A DNA stretch of 10,631 nucleotides from JAWLCQ01 sp041687095 (lineage in GTDB: Bacteria > Planctomycetota > Phycisphaerae > SM23-33). The notes below the pieces were generated by a model. That model had not been told where the DNA came from. It made no database searches and saw only the letters and a program-made list of their open reading frames with translations. Both the position numbers and the translations under genes were made by a program. The stretch lies in contig JAWLCQ010000161.1 of the NCBI GenBank assembly GCA_041687095.1, forward strand, positions 1-10,631, given 5' to 3'. Each line of letters begins with the position of its first letter. Position 1 is the stretch's first letter. Below are positions 1 to 5,992 of this stretch, piece after piece.

Positions 1-41
1 GAATCGCGAATCCGCTTTCGGTTCCGGGTTCAGCCCGGATA

Positions 42-926
42 ATGCCTGGTCACGCCAACACTGGAACTCGGACTGAACTCGGAGACTACCTGGGCCTCAA
101 GATTCTGTGCATTGGAGACGTTGTCGGCCGCCCGGGGCGGGGGATGCTTGCGGACCACCTGAAGGACCTGATCCGCGACCGCGAGATCGACCTCGTCGTC
201 TGCAATGCCGAGAACGCCGCCGGGGGCAGCGGGCTGACGGCGCAGATCTTCAACAAGCTGCTCAACTACGGGGTGGACGTGGTGACGCTGGGCGACCACG
301 TGTACCGCAAGGTCGAGATCGCGTACACCCTCGACCACACCGACCGCATCGTCCGCCCGGCGAACCTGTCGGCGAAGGCGGCGGGCCGGTGCTGGACGGT
401 CGTGCCCACCAAGAACGGGCAGCACCAGGTGGGCGTCGCGTGCGTCGTGGGGCAGCTCTTCATGGGCTCGTACAACTCCCCCTGGGACGCCGTCGACACC
501 ATCCTCGACGAGATGCCCCCCGAGGTCCGCGTCCGCGTCTTCGACATCCACGCCGAGGCCTCCAGCGAGAAGATGGCCATGGGCTGGTTCCTCGACGGGC
601 GCGCGAGCTTCGCCTTCGGGACCCACACCCACATCCCCACCGCCGACGCCCGCGTCCTCGAAAAGGGCTTGGCCTACATCAGCGACGTGGGCATGACCGG
701 GCCCTACGACAGCGTCCTCGGGCGCCGCAAGGACCGCGTCCTGCACGCCATGACCACCCACATGCCCATCCCCTTCGAAGTCGCCGTCGACGACCCCCGC
801 CTCTGCGGAGCCCTCGCGGAGATCGACCCCGAAACGGGCAAGGCCACCTCGATCGAACGCATCGAGGTCTGCGGCCGCAAGGAACGCCCCGAGGGAACGC
901 CCGCGGAGGGGGACGAGGGGGAGTGA
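42..926 (+). CDS. ymdB: YmdB-type metallophosphoesterase (TIGR00282 family)
   Basis: Predicted cytosolic dinuclear-metal phosphodiesterase; characterised YmdB proteins hydrolyse 2',3'- and 3',5'-cyclic nucleotides. With Met at 42 as residue 1 (294 aa), the family blocks appear in order: GDVVGRPGR at 25-33 (D26), CNAENAAGG at 54-62 (E57, N58), TLGDHVYRK at 82-90, DIHAEASSEK at 168-177 (H170), GTHTHIPTAD at 193-202 (H195, H197) and YISDVGMTGPYDSVLG at 212-227. The usual metal-ligand Asn of the GNH block is Asp85 here. The family normally starts right before the KILCIGDVVG strand, so the first 16 residues are extra. A CTG codon at 90, five bases after GGAG (81-84), would give a family-length protein, whereas ATG 42 has no clear ribosome site. 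The frame is open to the window edge. The last 15 residues form an acidic, low-complexity tail. The family call is certain; the start is not. Confidence 0.93.
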   Translation: MPGHANTGTRTELGDYLGLKILCIGDVVGRPGRGMLADHLKDLIRDREIDLVVCNAENAAGGSGLTAQIFNKLLNYGVDVVTLGDHVYRKVEIAYTLDHTDRIVRPANLSAKAAGRCWTVVPTKNGQHQVGVACVVGQLFMGSYNSPWDAVDTILDEMPPEVRVRVFDIHAEASSEKMAMGWFLDGRASFAFGTHTHIPTADARVLEKGLAYISDVGMTGPYDSVLGRRKDRVLHAMTTHMPIPFEVAVDDPRLCGALAEIDPETGKATSIERIEVCGRKERPEGTPAEGDEGE

Positions 927-928
927 GG

Positions 929-998
929 AATTGCGGATTGCGGATTTCGGATTGGGGATTTGGGCTGACGCCCGGGTGGGATCCCGAGCGAGTTCAGA
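929..998. repeat. Remnants of two dispersed repeats after ymdB
   Basis: Bases 929-960 read as GGATT/GGATTT heptads (TTGCGGATTGCGGATTTCGG), a degenerate half-copy of the AAAYYCG inverted-repeat family found at 5269-5451 and 7480-7658. Directly after it, 962-990 (GGGCTGACGCC, then GGGTGGGATC, then GAG) matches the reverse complement of the 10201-10239 hairpin with small gaps. No coding potential is visible. Confidence 0.5.
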
Positions 999-1022
999 AC
1001 CGCACTCTCGTCATGGGGAACG

Positions 1023-1088
1023 GACGCCAAATGGCAAGCCTGTTCCAGATCCGTAACACGCCCCGGACCGGGCTTGCCATTTGGCGTC
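1023..1088. repeat. Perfect 18-bp inverted repeat, 30-nt loop
   Basis: The arms are 1023-1040 (GACGCCAAATGGCAAGCC) and 1071-1088, its exact reverse complement, separated by 30 nt. It lies between the convergent ymdB and DUF433 genes. It could act as a bidirectional terminator stem, but no T-run follows on either strand. It could also be a dispersed palindrome or a structured RNA. No flanking target duplication was found. Confidence 0.75.
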
Positions 1089-1118
1089 TGTCGCGCCCGC
1101 GACTGCGCCTTGCGTAAG

Positions 1119-1175
1119 CTATTCTTCTGCGTGTCGGATGCGGATGCGGTTCGTATACGCCACGACGAGGGCATC
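1119..1175 (-). pseudogene. Possible C-terminal remnant of a DUF5615 (PIN-like) toxin
   Basis: Just past the DUF433 stop codon, another frame on the same strand reads DALVVAYTNRIRIRHAEE and then a TAG stop at 1119-1121. DUF433 antitoxins are normally followed, often with a TGATG overlap, by a DUF5615 toxin whose last strand ends in a hydrophobic run plus an RxRxR-like tail, which this resembles. The expected toxin start (an MxxLLDENL-like block with acidic residues) is absent. The ATG in the TGATG overlap opens a different frame with no family similarity. One reading is an internal deletion that left only the toxin tail. The match is short, so chance is a real alternative. Confidence 0.3.
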
Positions 1176-1422
1176 AGGCGGTCTTCACAGCCAGCGGTTC
1201 GATATGCTCATGGGCGACGGAGCGCTTGGCGTAGAGGAGGCACGCCCGGATGTCGTCGCGCTCCATCCAGTCGTAGCCCGCGAGGATATCCTCCTCGCTC
1301 GAGCCCGCCACCAGCATCCCCAGGACGTGCTCCACCGCCAGGCGATGCCCACGGAGGATGGGCTTGCCCGAGAAGATTCTCGGATCCGTCACGATGCGGG
1401 AGAGAAGCTCCTGTTCCGACAT
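1174..1422 (-). CDS. DUF433 domain protein (antitoxin-like)
   Basis: This 82-residue protein is nearly all DUF433 domain (about residues 9-68): RIVTDPRIFSGKPILRGHRL, then VLGMLVAGSSEEDILAGYDW and DIRACLLYAKR. The IFSGKPILRGHR block and the SSEEDILAGY helix are hallmarks of the family, a small winged-helix-like domain related to VapB-type antitoxins. It is usually encoded just upstream of a DUF5615 PIN-like RNase toxin. ATG 1422 is preceded by AAGG about 9 nt upstream. Downstream there is no intact toxin gene, only a possible tail fragment at 1119-1175, so this looks like an orphan antitoxin. If it kept its DNA-binding role it could repress its own promoter. The family call is firm; the activity is inferred. 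Confidence 0.88.
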   Translation of the reverse strand: MSEQELLSRIVTDPRIFSGKPILRGHRLAVEHVLGMLVAGSSEEDILAGYDWMERDDIRACLLYAKRSVAHEHIEPLAVKTA

Positions 1423-1509
1423 TGCCTATCCCTTTCCTGCTTCCCTCATACTACCCGTGTCCGTCTTCCGACGACAAGGCGATTCCGAACCCGGGCGATC
1501 CTGCAGCGC

Positions 1510-1577
1510 TGCGTCCTGATCCCCTGCATCCCCTGCATCCCTGCTCTTCCGTATCCGCGTTCATCTGTGTTCATCCC
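1510..1577. repeat. Dispersed repeat running into the 3' end of pilT
   Basis: On the minus strand, the pilT end and downstream bases read GATGAACACAGATGAACGCG (about 1557-1576), followed by GGGATGCAGGGGATGCAGGG-type 9-mer units (about 1517-1543). The first motif resembles an intergenic repeat common in planctomycete and verrucomicrobial genomes. The pilT stop codon (1561-1563) lies inside it, so the last pilT residues (GDEHR) are encoded by repeat sequence. Confidence 0.45.
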
Positions 1578-2766
1578 CGCTATTCGCATCCGCCAGACCG
1601 TCCTGCGGGGACTTGACGCGGGCGAGGAACTTGGGGGAGGAGATGCGGCGGACGAGGTCGGGGTAGGAGATGATGCCCGCCTCGTAGAGTTCGATGAGGC
1701 GGTCGTCCATGACGGCCATGCCTTCGCGGCGGGAGGTTTCCATGATGGTCCGCGTCTGGTGGGTCTTGCCCTCGCGGATGTGGTTGGCGATGGCGTGGTT
1801 CTTGATGAGCACCTCGGCCGCCAGGACGCGGCCCTTCCCGTCGGTGCGGGGGATGAGCTGCTGGGAGATCACGCCCAGCAGGGCAAAGGAGAGCTGCACG
1901 CGGATCTGCTGCTGCTGGTGGGGCGGGAAGACGTCGACGATGCGGTCGACGGACTGGATGGCGTCGTTGGTGTGGAGGGTGGCGATGACGAGGTGCCCGG
2001 TCTCGGCGGCGGTGAGGGCGGCCGCGATGGTCTCCACGTCCCGCATCTCGCCCACCTGGATGACGTCGGGGTCCTGGCGGAGGACGTACTTGAGGGCGTT
2101 GGCGAAGGAGCGGGTGTCGGCGTAGACCTCGCGCTGGTCGATGACGGCCATCCCGTTGGAGTGCACGTACTCGATGGGGTCCTCGACGGTGACGATGTGG
2201 CAGCGTCGGGTGCGGTTGACGAGGCCGATCATGGCGGCCATCGTGGTGGACTTGCCGGACCCGGTGGGCCCGGTGACGAGGATGAGGCCCTGGTTGCGGA
2301 GGGCGAGGTCTCGGATGGCGGGGGGCACGCCGAGGTCGTCGAGGTCGGGGATGAACCGCGGGATGAGGCGGAAGGCGCCCGCGACCGCCCCGCGCTGGTA
2401 GTAGATGTTGGCGCGGAAGCGGAGTTCCCCGGTGACGGCGAGGGAGAAGTCGAGTTCTCGCTTCTCCTCGAACATGGCCTGCTGGGTCTCGTTGAGCAGC
2501 GACCAGACGAGCTTGCGGGAGTGCTCGGGGGAGAGCTTCTGGGGCAGCACGGGGTACAGGTCCCCGTCGACGCGGACGATGGGCGGAGCGCCGGCGGTGA
2601 TGAGCAGGTCGCTGGCGCCCACTTCGGCGGCGTGCTCGAAGAGCGTCTTCATGTTCAGCTTGGACTCCCCGGGAACGGCGAGCGTGGAGACCTTCCCGTT
2701 GGGCTGCATGCTGGAGCGCGTGGGGTGCGAGTCGTGGGAGGCGTCATGCGGTTCGGTGTGCGTCAC
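1561..2766 (-). CDS. pilT: PilT-type twitching motility / pilus retraction ATPase
   Basis: Hexameric AAA-like secretion ATPase that powers type IV pilus retraction at the inner face of the cytoplasmic membrane. In 401 residues it shows an N-terminal PAS-like domain (about 39-140), Walker A GPTGSGKST (166-174), Asp box VTVEDPIEY (192-200), Walker B DVIQVGEMRD (234-243), His box TGHLVIATLHTNDAIQSVDR (256-275) and the PilT hallmark AIRNLIRE as AIANHIRE (325-332). It starts at GTG 2766, whose bases overlap the upstream gene's TGA (GTGA), with an AGGGA site upstream, so translation is probably coupled to the preceding ATPase gene. The first 38 residues are His- and Ser-rich and outside the family; Met39 (ATG at 2652) would give a standard PilT length. 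Its C-terminal residues run into a dispersed repeat. No pilin or pilus assembly genes are nearby. Confidence 0.95.
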   Translation of the reverse strand: MTHTEPHDASHDSHPTRSSMQPNGKVSTLAVPGESKLNMKTLFEHAAEVGASDLLITAGAPPIVRVDGDLYPVLPQKLSPEHSRKLVWSLLNETQQAMFEEKRELDFSLAVTGELRFRANIYYQRGAVAGAFRLIPRFIPDLDDLGVPPAIRDLALRNQGLILVTGPTGSGKSTTMAAMIGLVNRTRRCHIVTVEDPIEYVHSNGMAVIDQREVYADTRSFANALKYVLRQDPDVIQVGEMRDVETIAAALTAAETGHLVIATLHTNDAIQSVDRIVDVFPPHQQQQIRVQLSFALLGVISQQLIPRTDGKGRVLAAEVLIKNHAIANHIREGKTHQTRTIMETSRREGMAVMDDRLIELYEAGIISYPDLVRRISSPKFLARVKSPQDGLADANSGDEHR

Positions 2767-3971
2767 GAGTCATTTCCCTCGGGTTGGTCCTGGTCCCGCT
2801 TGCGCTCCACCTCGTTCCGCAGATCGATCGAGTCGATCCCGGTGAACATCCCCTGGATGTTGAGGCGGAACTCGTCGGGGTTGGGGGCGAAGCGGAGAGC
2901 CACGTCCGGACGGACGAGCCCGCGCTTGCAGAGGTCGACGAGCGAGCGGTTGAGCGTGCACATCCCGTCGTCGGTTCCGCGTTTCATGACGTCGTAGAGT
3001 TCGACGAGGCGGTTCTCGGCGATGAGCTTGCGGACGAGCGGGGTCCCGCGGAGGACCTCGACGGCCGGGATCCGCCCGGGCTTGTCCGCGCGGGGCAGGA
3101 GGCGCATCGAGACCACGCCCACCAGCGTCGTCGCCAGGTCCGTCTGCACCTGCGCACGACCCTCGGGCGGGAAGTAGTTCAGGATCCGCTCCACCGACTG
3201 CACCACGTTCGTCGTGTGCAGCGTCGAGAGGATCAGGTGCCCCGTCAACGCCGCCGCCATCGCCGTGTGGATCGTGTCCGTGTCCCGCATCTCCCCGATG
3301 AGGATCACGTCCGGGCTCTGCCGCACCACGTGCCGCAACGCCGTCGCGAAGCTCTCCGTGTCGTACCCCACCTGCCGCTGATGGATCAGGCAGCGGGCCT
3401 CATCATGCACGAACTCGATGGGGTCCTCGATGGTGACGATGTGCGAGTCCCGCGTGGTGTTGATGTGGTTCACCAGCGAGGCGAGCGTGGTGGACTTCCC
3501 GCACCCGGTGGGCCCCACGACGAGCAGCAGCCCGCTGGGATGGTCGGCCATCTTCAGGATCGCCGGGGGCAGGTGGAGGCGTTCGAAGTCCACGCGGCCG
3601 GCGGGGATGTGCCTCGCCGCCAACGCCAGCTTCCCCTGCTGCAGGAAGAGATTGACGCGGAACCGCCCCACCCCGTCGAGGGAGCACGCGACGTCGATGT
3701 CCGGCCACGTCTGGAACCGTTCGAGGGCGACGGGCGTGAGCACGCCCCGCATGGCGGCGTCCAGGTCCTCGCTCGTCGGGGCGGGCAGGTCCGTCCGAAC
3801 GATCCGCCCGTCCACGCGGTACGCCGGGGGCGAGCCCGCGCGCAGGAACAGGTCCGACGCCCGCCGGGCGACCATTGCGCGGAGGTAGTCCTCCAGCGAC
3901 AACGCCCGCACGGCCATGGGCGACAGGTCCACCGTCTCCTCGCCCGCGACGTTTCGAGGTCCAGCTTCCAT
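2763..3971 (-). CDS. PilT/PilU-family retraction ATPase (second paralogue)
   Basis: First gene of a two-gene operon with pilT. Counting from ATG 3971 (402 aa): N-terminal domain with ASDLFLRAG (38-46), Walker A GPTGCGKST (153-161), Asp box VTIEDPIEFVH (179-189), Walker B DVILIGEMRD (221-230), His box TGHLILSTLHTTNVVQSVER (243-262). The AIRNLIRE site is divergent (PLVRKLIAENR, about 311-321), so this is closer to a PilU-like accessory ATPase than to canonical PilT. The tail continues past the usual end (FRLNIQGMFTG). ATG 3971 has AAGGGAG 11 nt upstream (3983-3989); the in-frame GTG at 3983 abuts that site and is less likely. PilU proteins usually need PilT to work, and the overlap with pilT fits joint assembly. 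The ATPase family call is very secure; PilU-like is inferred. Confidence 0.93.
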   Translation of the reverse strand: MEAGPRNVAGEETVDLSPMAVRALSLEDYLRAMVARRASDLFLRAGSPPAYRVDGRIVRTDLPAPTSEDLDAAMRGVLTPVALERFQTWPDIDVACSLDGVGRFRVNLFLQQGKLALAARHIPAGRVDFERLHLPPAILKMADHPSGLLLVVGPTGCGKSTTLASLVNHINTTRDSHIVTIEDPIEFVHDEARCLIHQRQVGYDTESFATALRHVVRQSPDVILIGEMRDTDTIHTAMAAALTGHLILSTLHTTNVVQSVERILNYFPPEGRAQVQTDLATTLVGVVSMRLLPRADKPGRIPAVEVLRGTPLVRKLIAENRLVELYDVMKRGTDDGMCTLNRSLVDLCKRGLVRPDVALRFAPNPDEFRLNIQGMFTGIDSIDLRNEVERKRDQDQPEGNDS

Positions 3972-4000
3972 ATCCCAACGCACTCCCTTGCCCTATAGAG

Positions 4001-4028
4001 CGTATATCGGCGGAATGGGCGGGGGCAA
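4001..4028 (-). promoter_or_regulatory. Possible sigma-70-like promoter of the pil ATPase operon
   Basis: On the minus strand, TTGCCC (4023-4028) and TATACG (4001-4006) are 16 nt apart, about 30 nt upstream of ATG 3971. The AT-rich GCCGATATAC around the -10 recurs in the opposite orientation upstream of the divergent activator (4179-4188). This is only a weak consensus match. Confidence 0.25.
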
Positions 4029-4055
4029 GTAATACGGAGGGAAGGCAAGAGGGAG

Positions 4056-4136
4056 CAGGTGAGAGGTTAGAGGTTAGAGGTGAGAGGGGACGCGCGCCCT
4101 CGGGGCTCTCACCTCTCACCTCTAACCTCTCACCTG
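4056..4136. repeat. 31-bp near-perfect inverted repeat built of heptads
   Basis: Arms 4056-4086 and 4106-4136 pair at 30 of 31 positions around a 19-nt GC-rich loop (4087-4105). Each arm is a chain of 7-nt units, GAGAGGT or TAGAGGT. It lies in the 280-nt gap between the divergent ATPase operon and the activator gene. One strand is almost pure purine in each arm. It may be a mobile palindrome or may insulate the two promoters; the sequence does not show which. Confidence 0.8.
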
Positions 4137-4178
4137 TATCCCACGGCGCCTCAACGCCTCCAGTGCAGACGGGATGTT

Positions 4179-4246
4179 GCCGATATACCCCACAGGATGC
4201 CATTCGGCAGCGCGGGCTGCCGATGGACGCGGGTACGCGAAGGAGG
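4179..4246 (+). promoter_or_regulatory. Leader of the activator gene: shared 10-mer, small hairpin, strong ribosome site
   Basis: GCCGATATAC (4179-4188) mirrors the same 10-mer upstream of the ATPase operon. It is followed by a 7-bp hairpin (CGGCAGC, loop GCGG, GCTGCCG; 4205-4222) and a strong Shine-Dalgarno site GAAGGAGG (4239-4246) 5 nt before ATG 4252. The site settles the start against the in-frame ATG at 4174. The hairpin ends 16 nt before the site and would not hide it. Confidence 0.5.
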
Positions 4247-4251
4247 TTCGC

Positions 4252-5259
4252 ATGGCGACGGAAGAACGCGGGCGACGGGACCGAGAGCGGCGGCCGATGA
4301 TCCTCGGGCAGGACGAGCGAATGGCGAGGGTGCAGGAACTCATCTCCGCCGTCAGCCACTCGCGGTGCACGGTGCTGCTGTCGGGCGAGTCGGGAACGGG
4401 CAAGTCCCTCGTCGCCCGCGCCATCCACGCCGCCTCCCCCCGCCGCGACGGGCCCTTCATCGAGGTCCACTGCGGAGCCCTCAGCGACACGCTGCTGGAG
4501 AGCGAGCTGTTCGGGCACGTCCGCGGATCGTTCACCGACGCCGTCTGCGATCGGCCCGGCAAGTTCGCCCTCGCCGACGGGGGCACCATCTTCCTCGACG
4601 AGATCTCCACCGCCTCCCCGCAACTCCAGGTGAAGCTCCTCCGCGTCCTCCAGGAACGCCGCTTCGAGCCCGTGGGCTCGACCCAGACCCTCGACACCGA
4701 CGTCCGCTGCCTCCTCGCCGCCAACACCGACCTCCACGCCGACGTCCTCGCCGGCCGCTTCCGCGAGGACCTGTACTACCGCATCAACGTCGTCAACATC
4801 GAGCTGCCCCCCCTCCGCGACCGCCGCCGCGACATCCCCCTGCTCGCCGAGCACTTCCTCGACCGTTTCGCCCGCGACAGCGGCAAATCCGTCCTCGCCT
4901 TCACCCCCGAGGCCATGGAAGCCCTCAAACGCTACGACTGGCCCGGCAACATCCGGGAGCTGGAGAACTGCGTGGAGCGGACGGTGGTGCTCGCCCGCGC
5001 GGCGTACATCGCCCCCGACGACCTGCCCCCCAGCATCACCGGCACGGCGCGCAGGGCCCTCCCCACCCCCTCCCTGCCCGCCGAACTGCGGGAACTCGCC
5101 GAACTCGGATCGCTCAAGCAGGCGATGGCCGCCCCCGAAAAGCACCTCCTCGAAGCCGCACTCGCCGCCAACGACTACTGCCGCAAGGCCACCGCGCAGC
5201 AACTCGGCATTGACCGCAGCACGCTGTACAAGAAGATGCGGAAGTATGGGCTGCTCTAG
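4252..5259 (+). CDS. Sigma-54-type AAA+ activator without receiver domain, Fis-type HTH
   Basis: Bacterial enhancer-binding protein of the NtrC class that would use ATP to remodel sigma-54 RNA polymerase. The 335 residues hold a short charged N-terminus (1-15), the AAA+ core from MILGQDERM, Walker A GESGTGKS (45-52), the sigma-54 contact loop at 92-97, Walker B GGTIFLDE (110-117), the arginine-finger region RFREDLYYRINV (169-180), sensor II WPGNIRELEN (230-239), and a Fis-type helix-turn-helix at the end (TAQQLGIDRSTLYKKMRKYG, 314-333). The contact loop reads GSFTDA instead of GAFTGA; its Phe and Thr are kept. There is no receiver, GAF or PAS domain, so activity must be controlled by expression, by a partner such as a PspA-like inhibitor, or not at all. 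The start is fixed by GAAGGAGG 5 nt upstream. Its divergence from the pil ATPases suggests, but does not prove, a regulatory link. Confidence 0.92.
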   Translation: MATEERGRRDRERRPMILGQDERMARVQELISAVSHSRCTVLLSGESGTGKSLVARAIHAASPRRDGPFIEVHCGALSDTLLESELFGHVRGSFTDAVCDRPGKFALADGGTIFLDEISTASPQLQVKLLRVLQERRFEPVGSTQTLDTDVRCLLAANTDLHADVLAGRFREDLYYRINVVNIELPPLRDRRRDIPLLAEHFLDRFARDSGKSVLAFTPEAMEALKRYDWPGNIRELENCVERTVVLARAAYIAPDDLPPSITGTARRALPTPSLPAELRELAELGSLKQAMAAPEKHLLEAALAANDYCRKATAQQLGIDRSTLYKKMRKYGLL

Positions 5260-5268
5260 GCGGCAGCC

Positions 5269-5451
5269 AAATCCGAAACTCGAAATCCGAAACCCGAAAC
5301 AAATCCAAAAGGCAAAATACAAATGACCAAAAACTCCTGATTCCATGGCCCGGTCTGCTGCTCAGGCTGGACCGACGGAATCGGGCGTATCGGTCATTCC
5401 AATTTCGTGCTTCGGTCTTGTTTCGGGTTTCGTGCTTCGGGTTTCGGATTT
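5269..5451. repeat. Heptad (AAAYYCG) inverted repeat between convergent genes
   Basis: The left arm (5269 to about 5330) runs AAATCCGAAACTCGAAATCC, then further AAACCCG-type units, and ends in AATGACC. The right arm (about 5391-5451) is its imperfect reverse complement, starting GGTCATTCC and ending TTTCGGATTT. Between them a second stem is visible: GATTCC (5339-5344) with GGAATC (5377-5382), and CGGTC with GACCG inside it. The left arm closely matches the one at 7480-7545. The position between the convergent activator and EIIA genes would suit a bidirectional terminator, but a mobile palindrome is equally possible. The AT-rich composition contrasts with the flanking genes. Confidence 0.8.
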
Positions 5452-5466
5452 CCCGCCCAAGGCGGG

Positions 5467-5940
5467 TCACGCCGTCGTCAGTTCGCTCTCCTGCTCCTCG
5501 ATGGCCGAGCAGACGTCCTGCGCGGAGGCGGACTGGATGAGGCGGCGGCGGAAGGCGTCGATGCTCAGCAGCCGCGAGACCCGCGCCAGGGCCTGGATGT
5601 GCAGGCCCGTCTGATCGACCGGGCTGACCAGGAGCACGACGAGCTGCACGGGGGCCTGGTCCACGCTGTCGAAGTCCACTCCGGAGCGGCAGATGCCGAT
5701 GGCCACGCTGACGCCCCCGAGCCCCGCGCACTTGCCGTGCGGAATCGCCACCCCATTGCCGATCCCCGTCGTGCGGGTGCTCTCGCGGGTGAGGATCACC
5801 CGCAGGGCCTCGTCGCGATCCGTGATCGCCCCCGCCCGGACCAGGAGGTCCAACAGCTCTTCAATCACCTGCTCCTTGGTCTGCCCCGCCACCGGGACCT
5901 GCACACGCTGGGGGTCGAGGATATCGCTCAAACGGACCAC
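5467..5940 (-). CDS. PTS EIIA type-2 domain protein (EIIA-Ntr / PtsN-like)
   Basis: Cytosolic single-domain EIIA of the fructose/nitrogen class, phosphorylated on a histidine by a PTS carrier protein. Free-standing members usually regulate nitrogen, potassium or stress responses rather than transport sugar. Counting from GTG 5940 (157 aa, close to the 163 of E. coli PtsN): RLSDILDPQRVQV (3-15), TRTTGIGNGVAIPHGK (55-70) with active-site His68, VSVAIGICRSGVDFDSVD (77-94), VQLVVLLVSP (98-107) and HIQALARVSRLL (114-125). GTG 5940 has AAGGAG (5947-5952) 6 nt upstream. The alternative ATG at 5991 adds 17 residues outside the family and has no such site. It lies 52 nt after the ceramidase-like gene on the same strand and is likely cotranscribed. 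No EIIB, EIIC, HPr or rpoN gene is visible, which favours a regulatory role. Confidence 0.92.
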   Translation of the reverse strand: MVRLSDILDPQRVQVPVAGQTKEQVIEELLDLLVRAGAITDRDEALRVILTRESTRTTGIGNGVAIPHGKCAGLGGVSVAIGICRSGVDFDSVDQAPVQLVVLLVSPVDQTGLHIQALARVSRLLSIDAFRRRLIQSASAQDVCSAIEEQESELTTA

Positions 5941-5992
5941 GGTTGCTCCTTCCGCCCCACGCGGGGCGCTGACTGCTCGTTCCGCCTTCATT

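Noticed and set aside
1081..2997. A 638-residue plus-strand open frame opposite the pil ATPases
   Set aside because: It is antisense to two strongly conserved ATPase genes, is compositionally biased (Asp, Glu, Gly, Val), and shows no domain. Long antisense frames are expected at this GC content.
4001..4251. A sigma-54 (-24/-12) promoter in the divergent gap
   Set aside because: No TGGCAC-like box with a TTGC box at the proper spacing was found on either strand, so self- or target regulation by the adjacent activator is not supported directly.
3403..5346. A 647-residue minus-strand open frame spanning the pil operon start, the palindrome and the activator
   Set aside because: It crosses two real genes in wrong frames and the intergenic repeat; its protein is low complexity with no recognisable motif.
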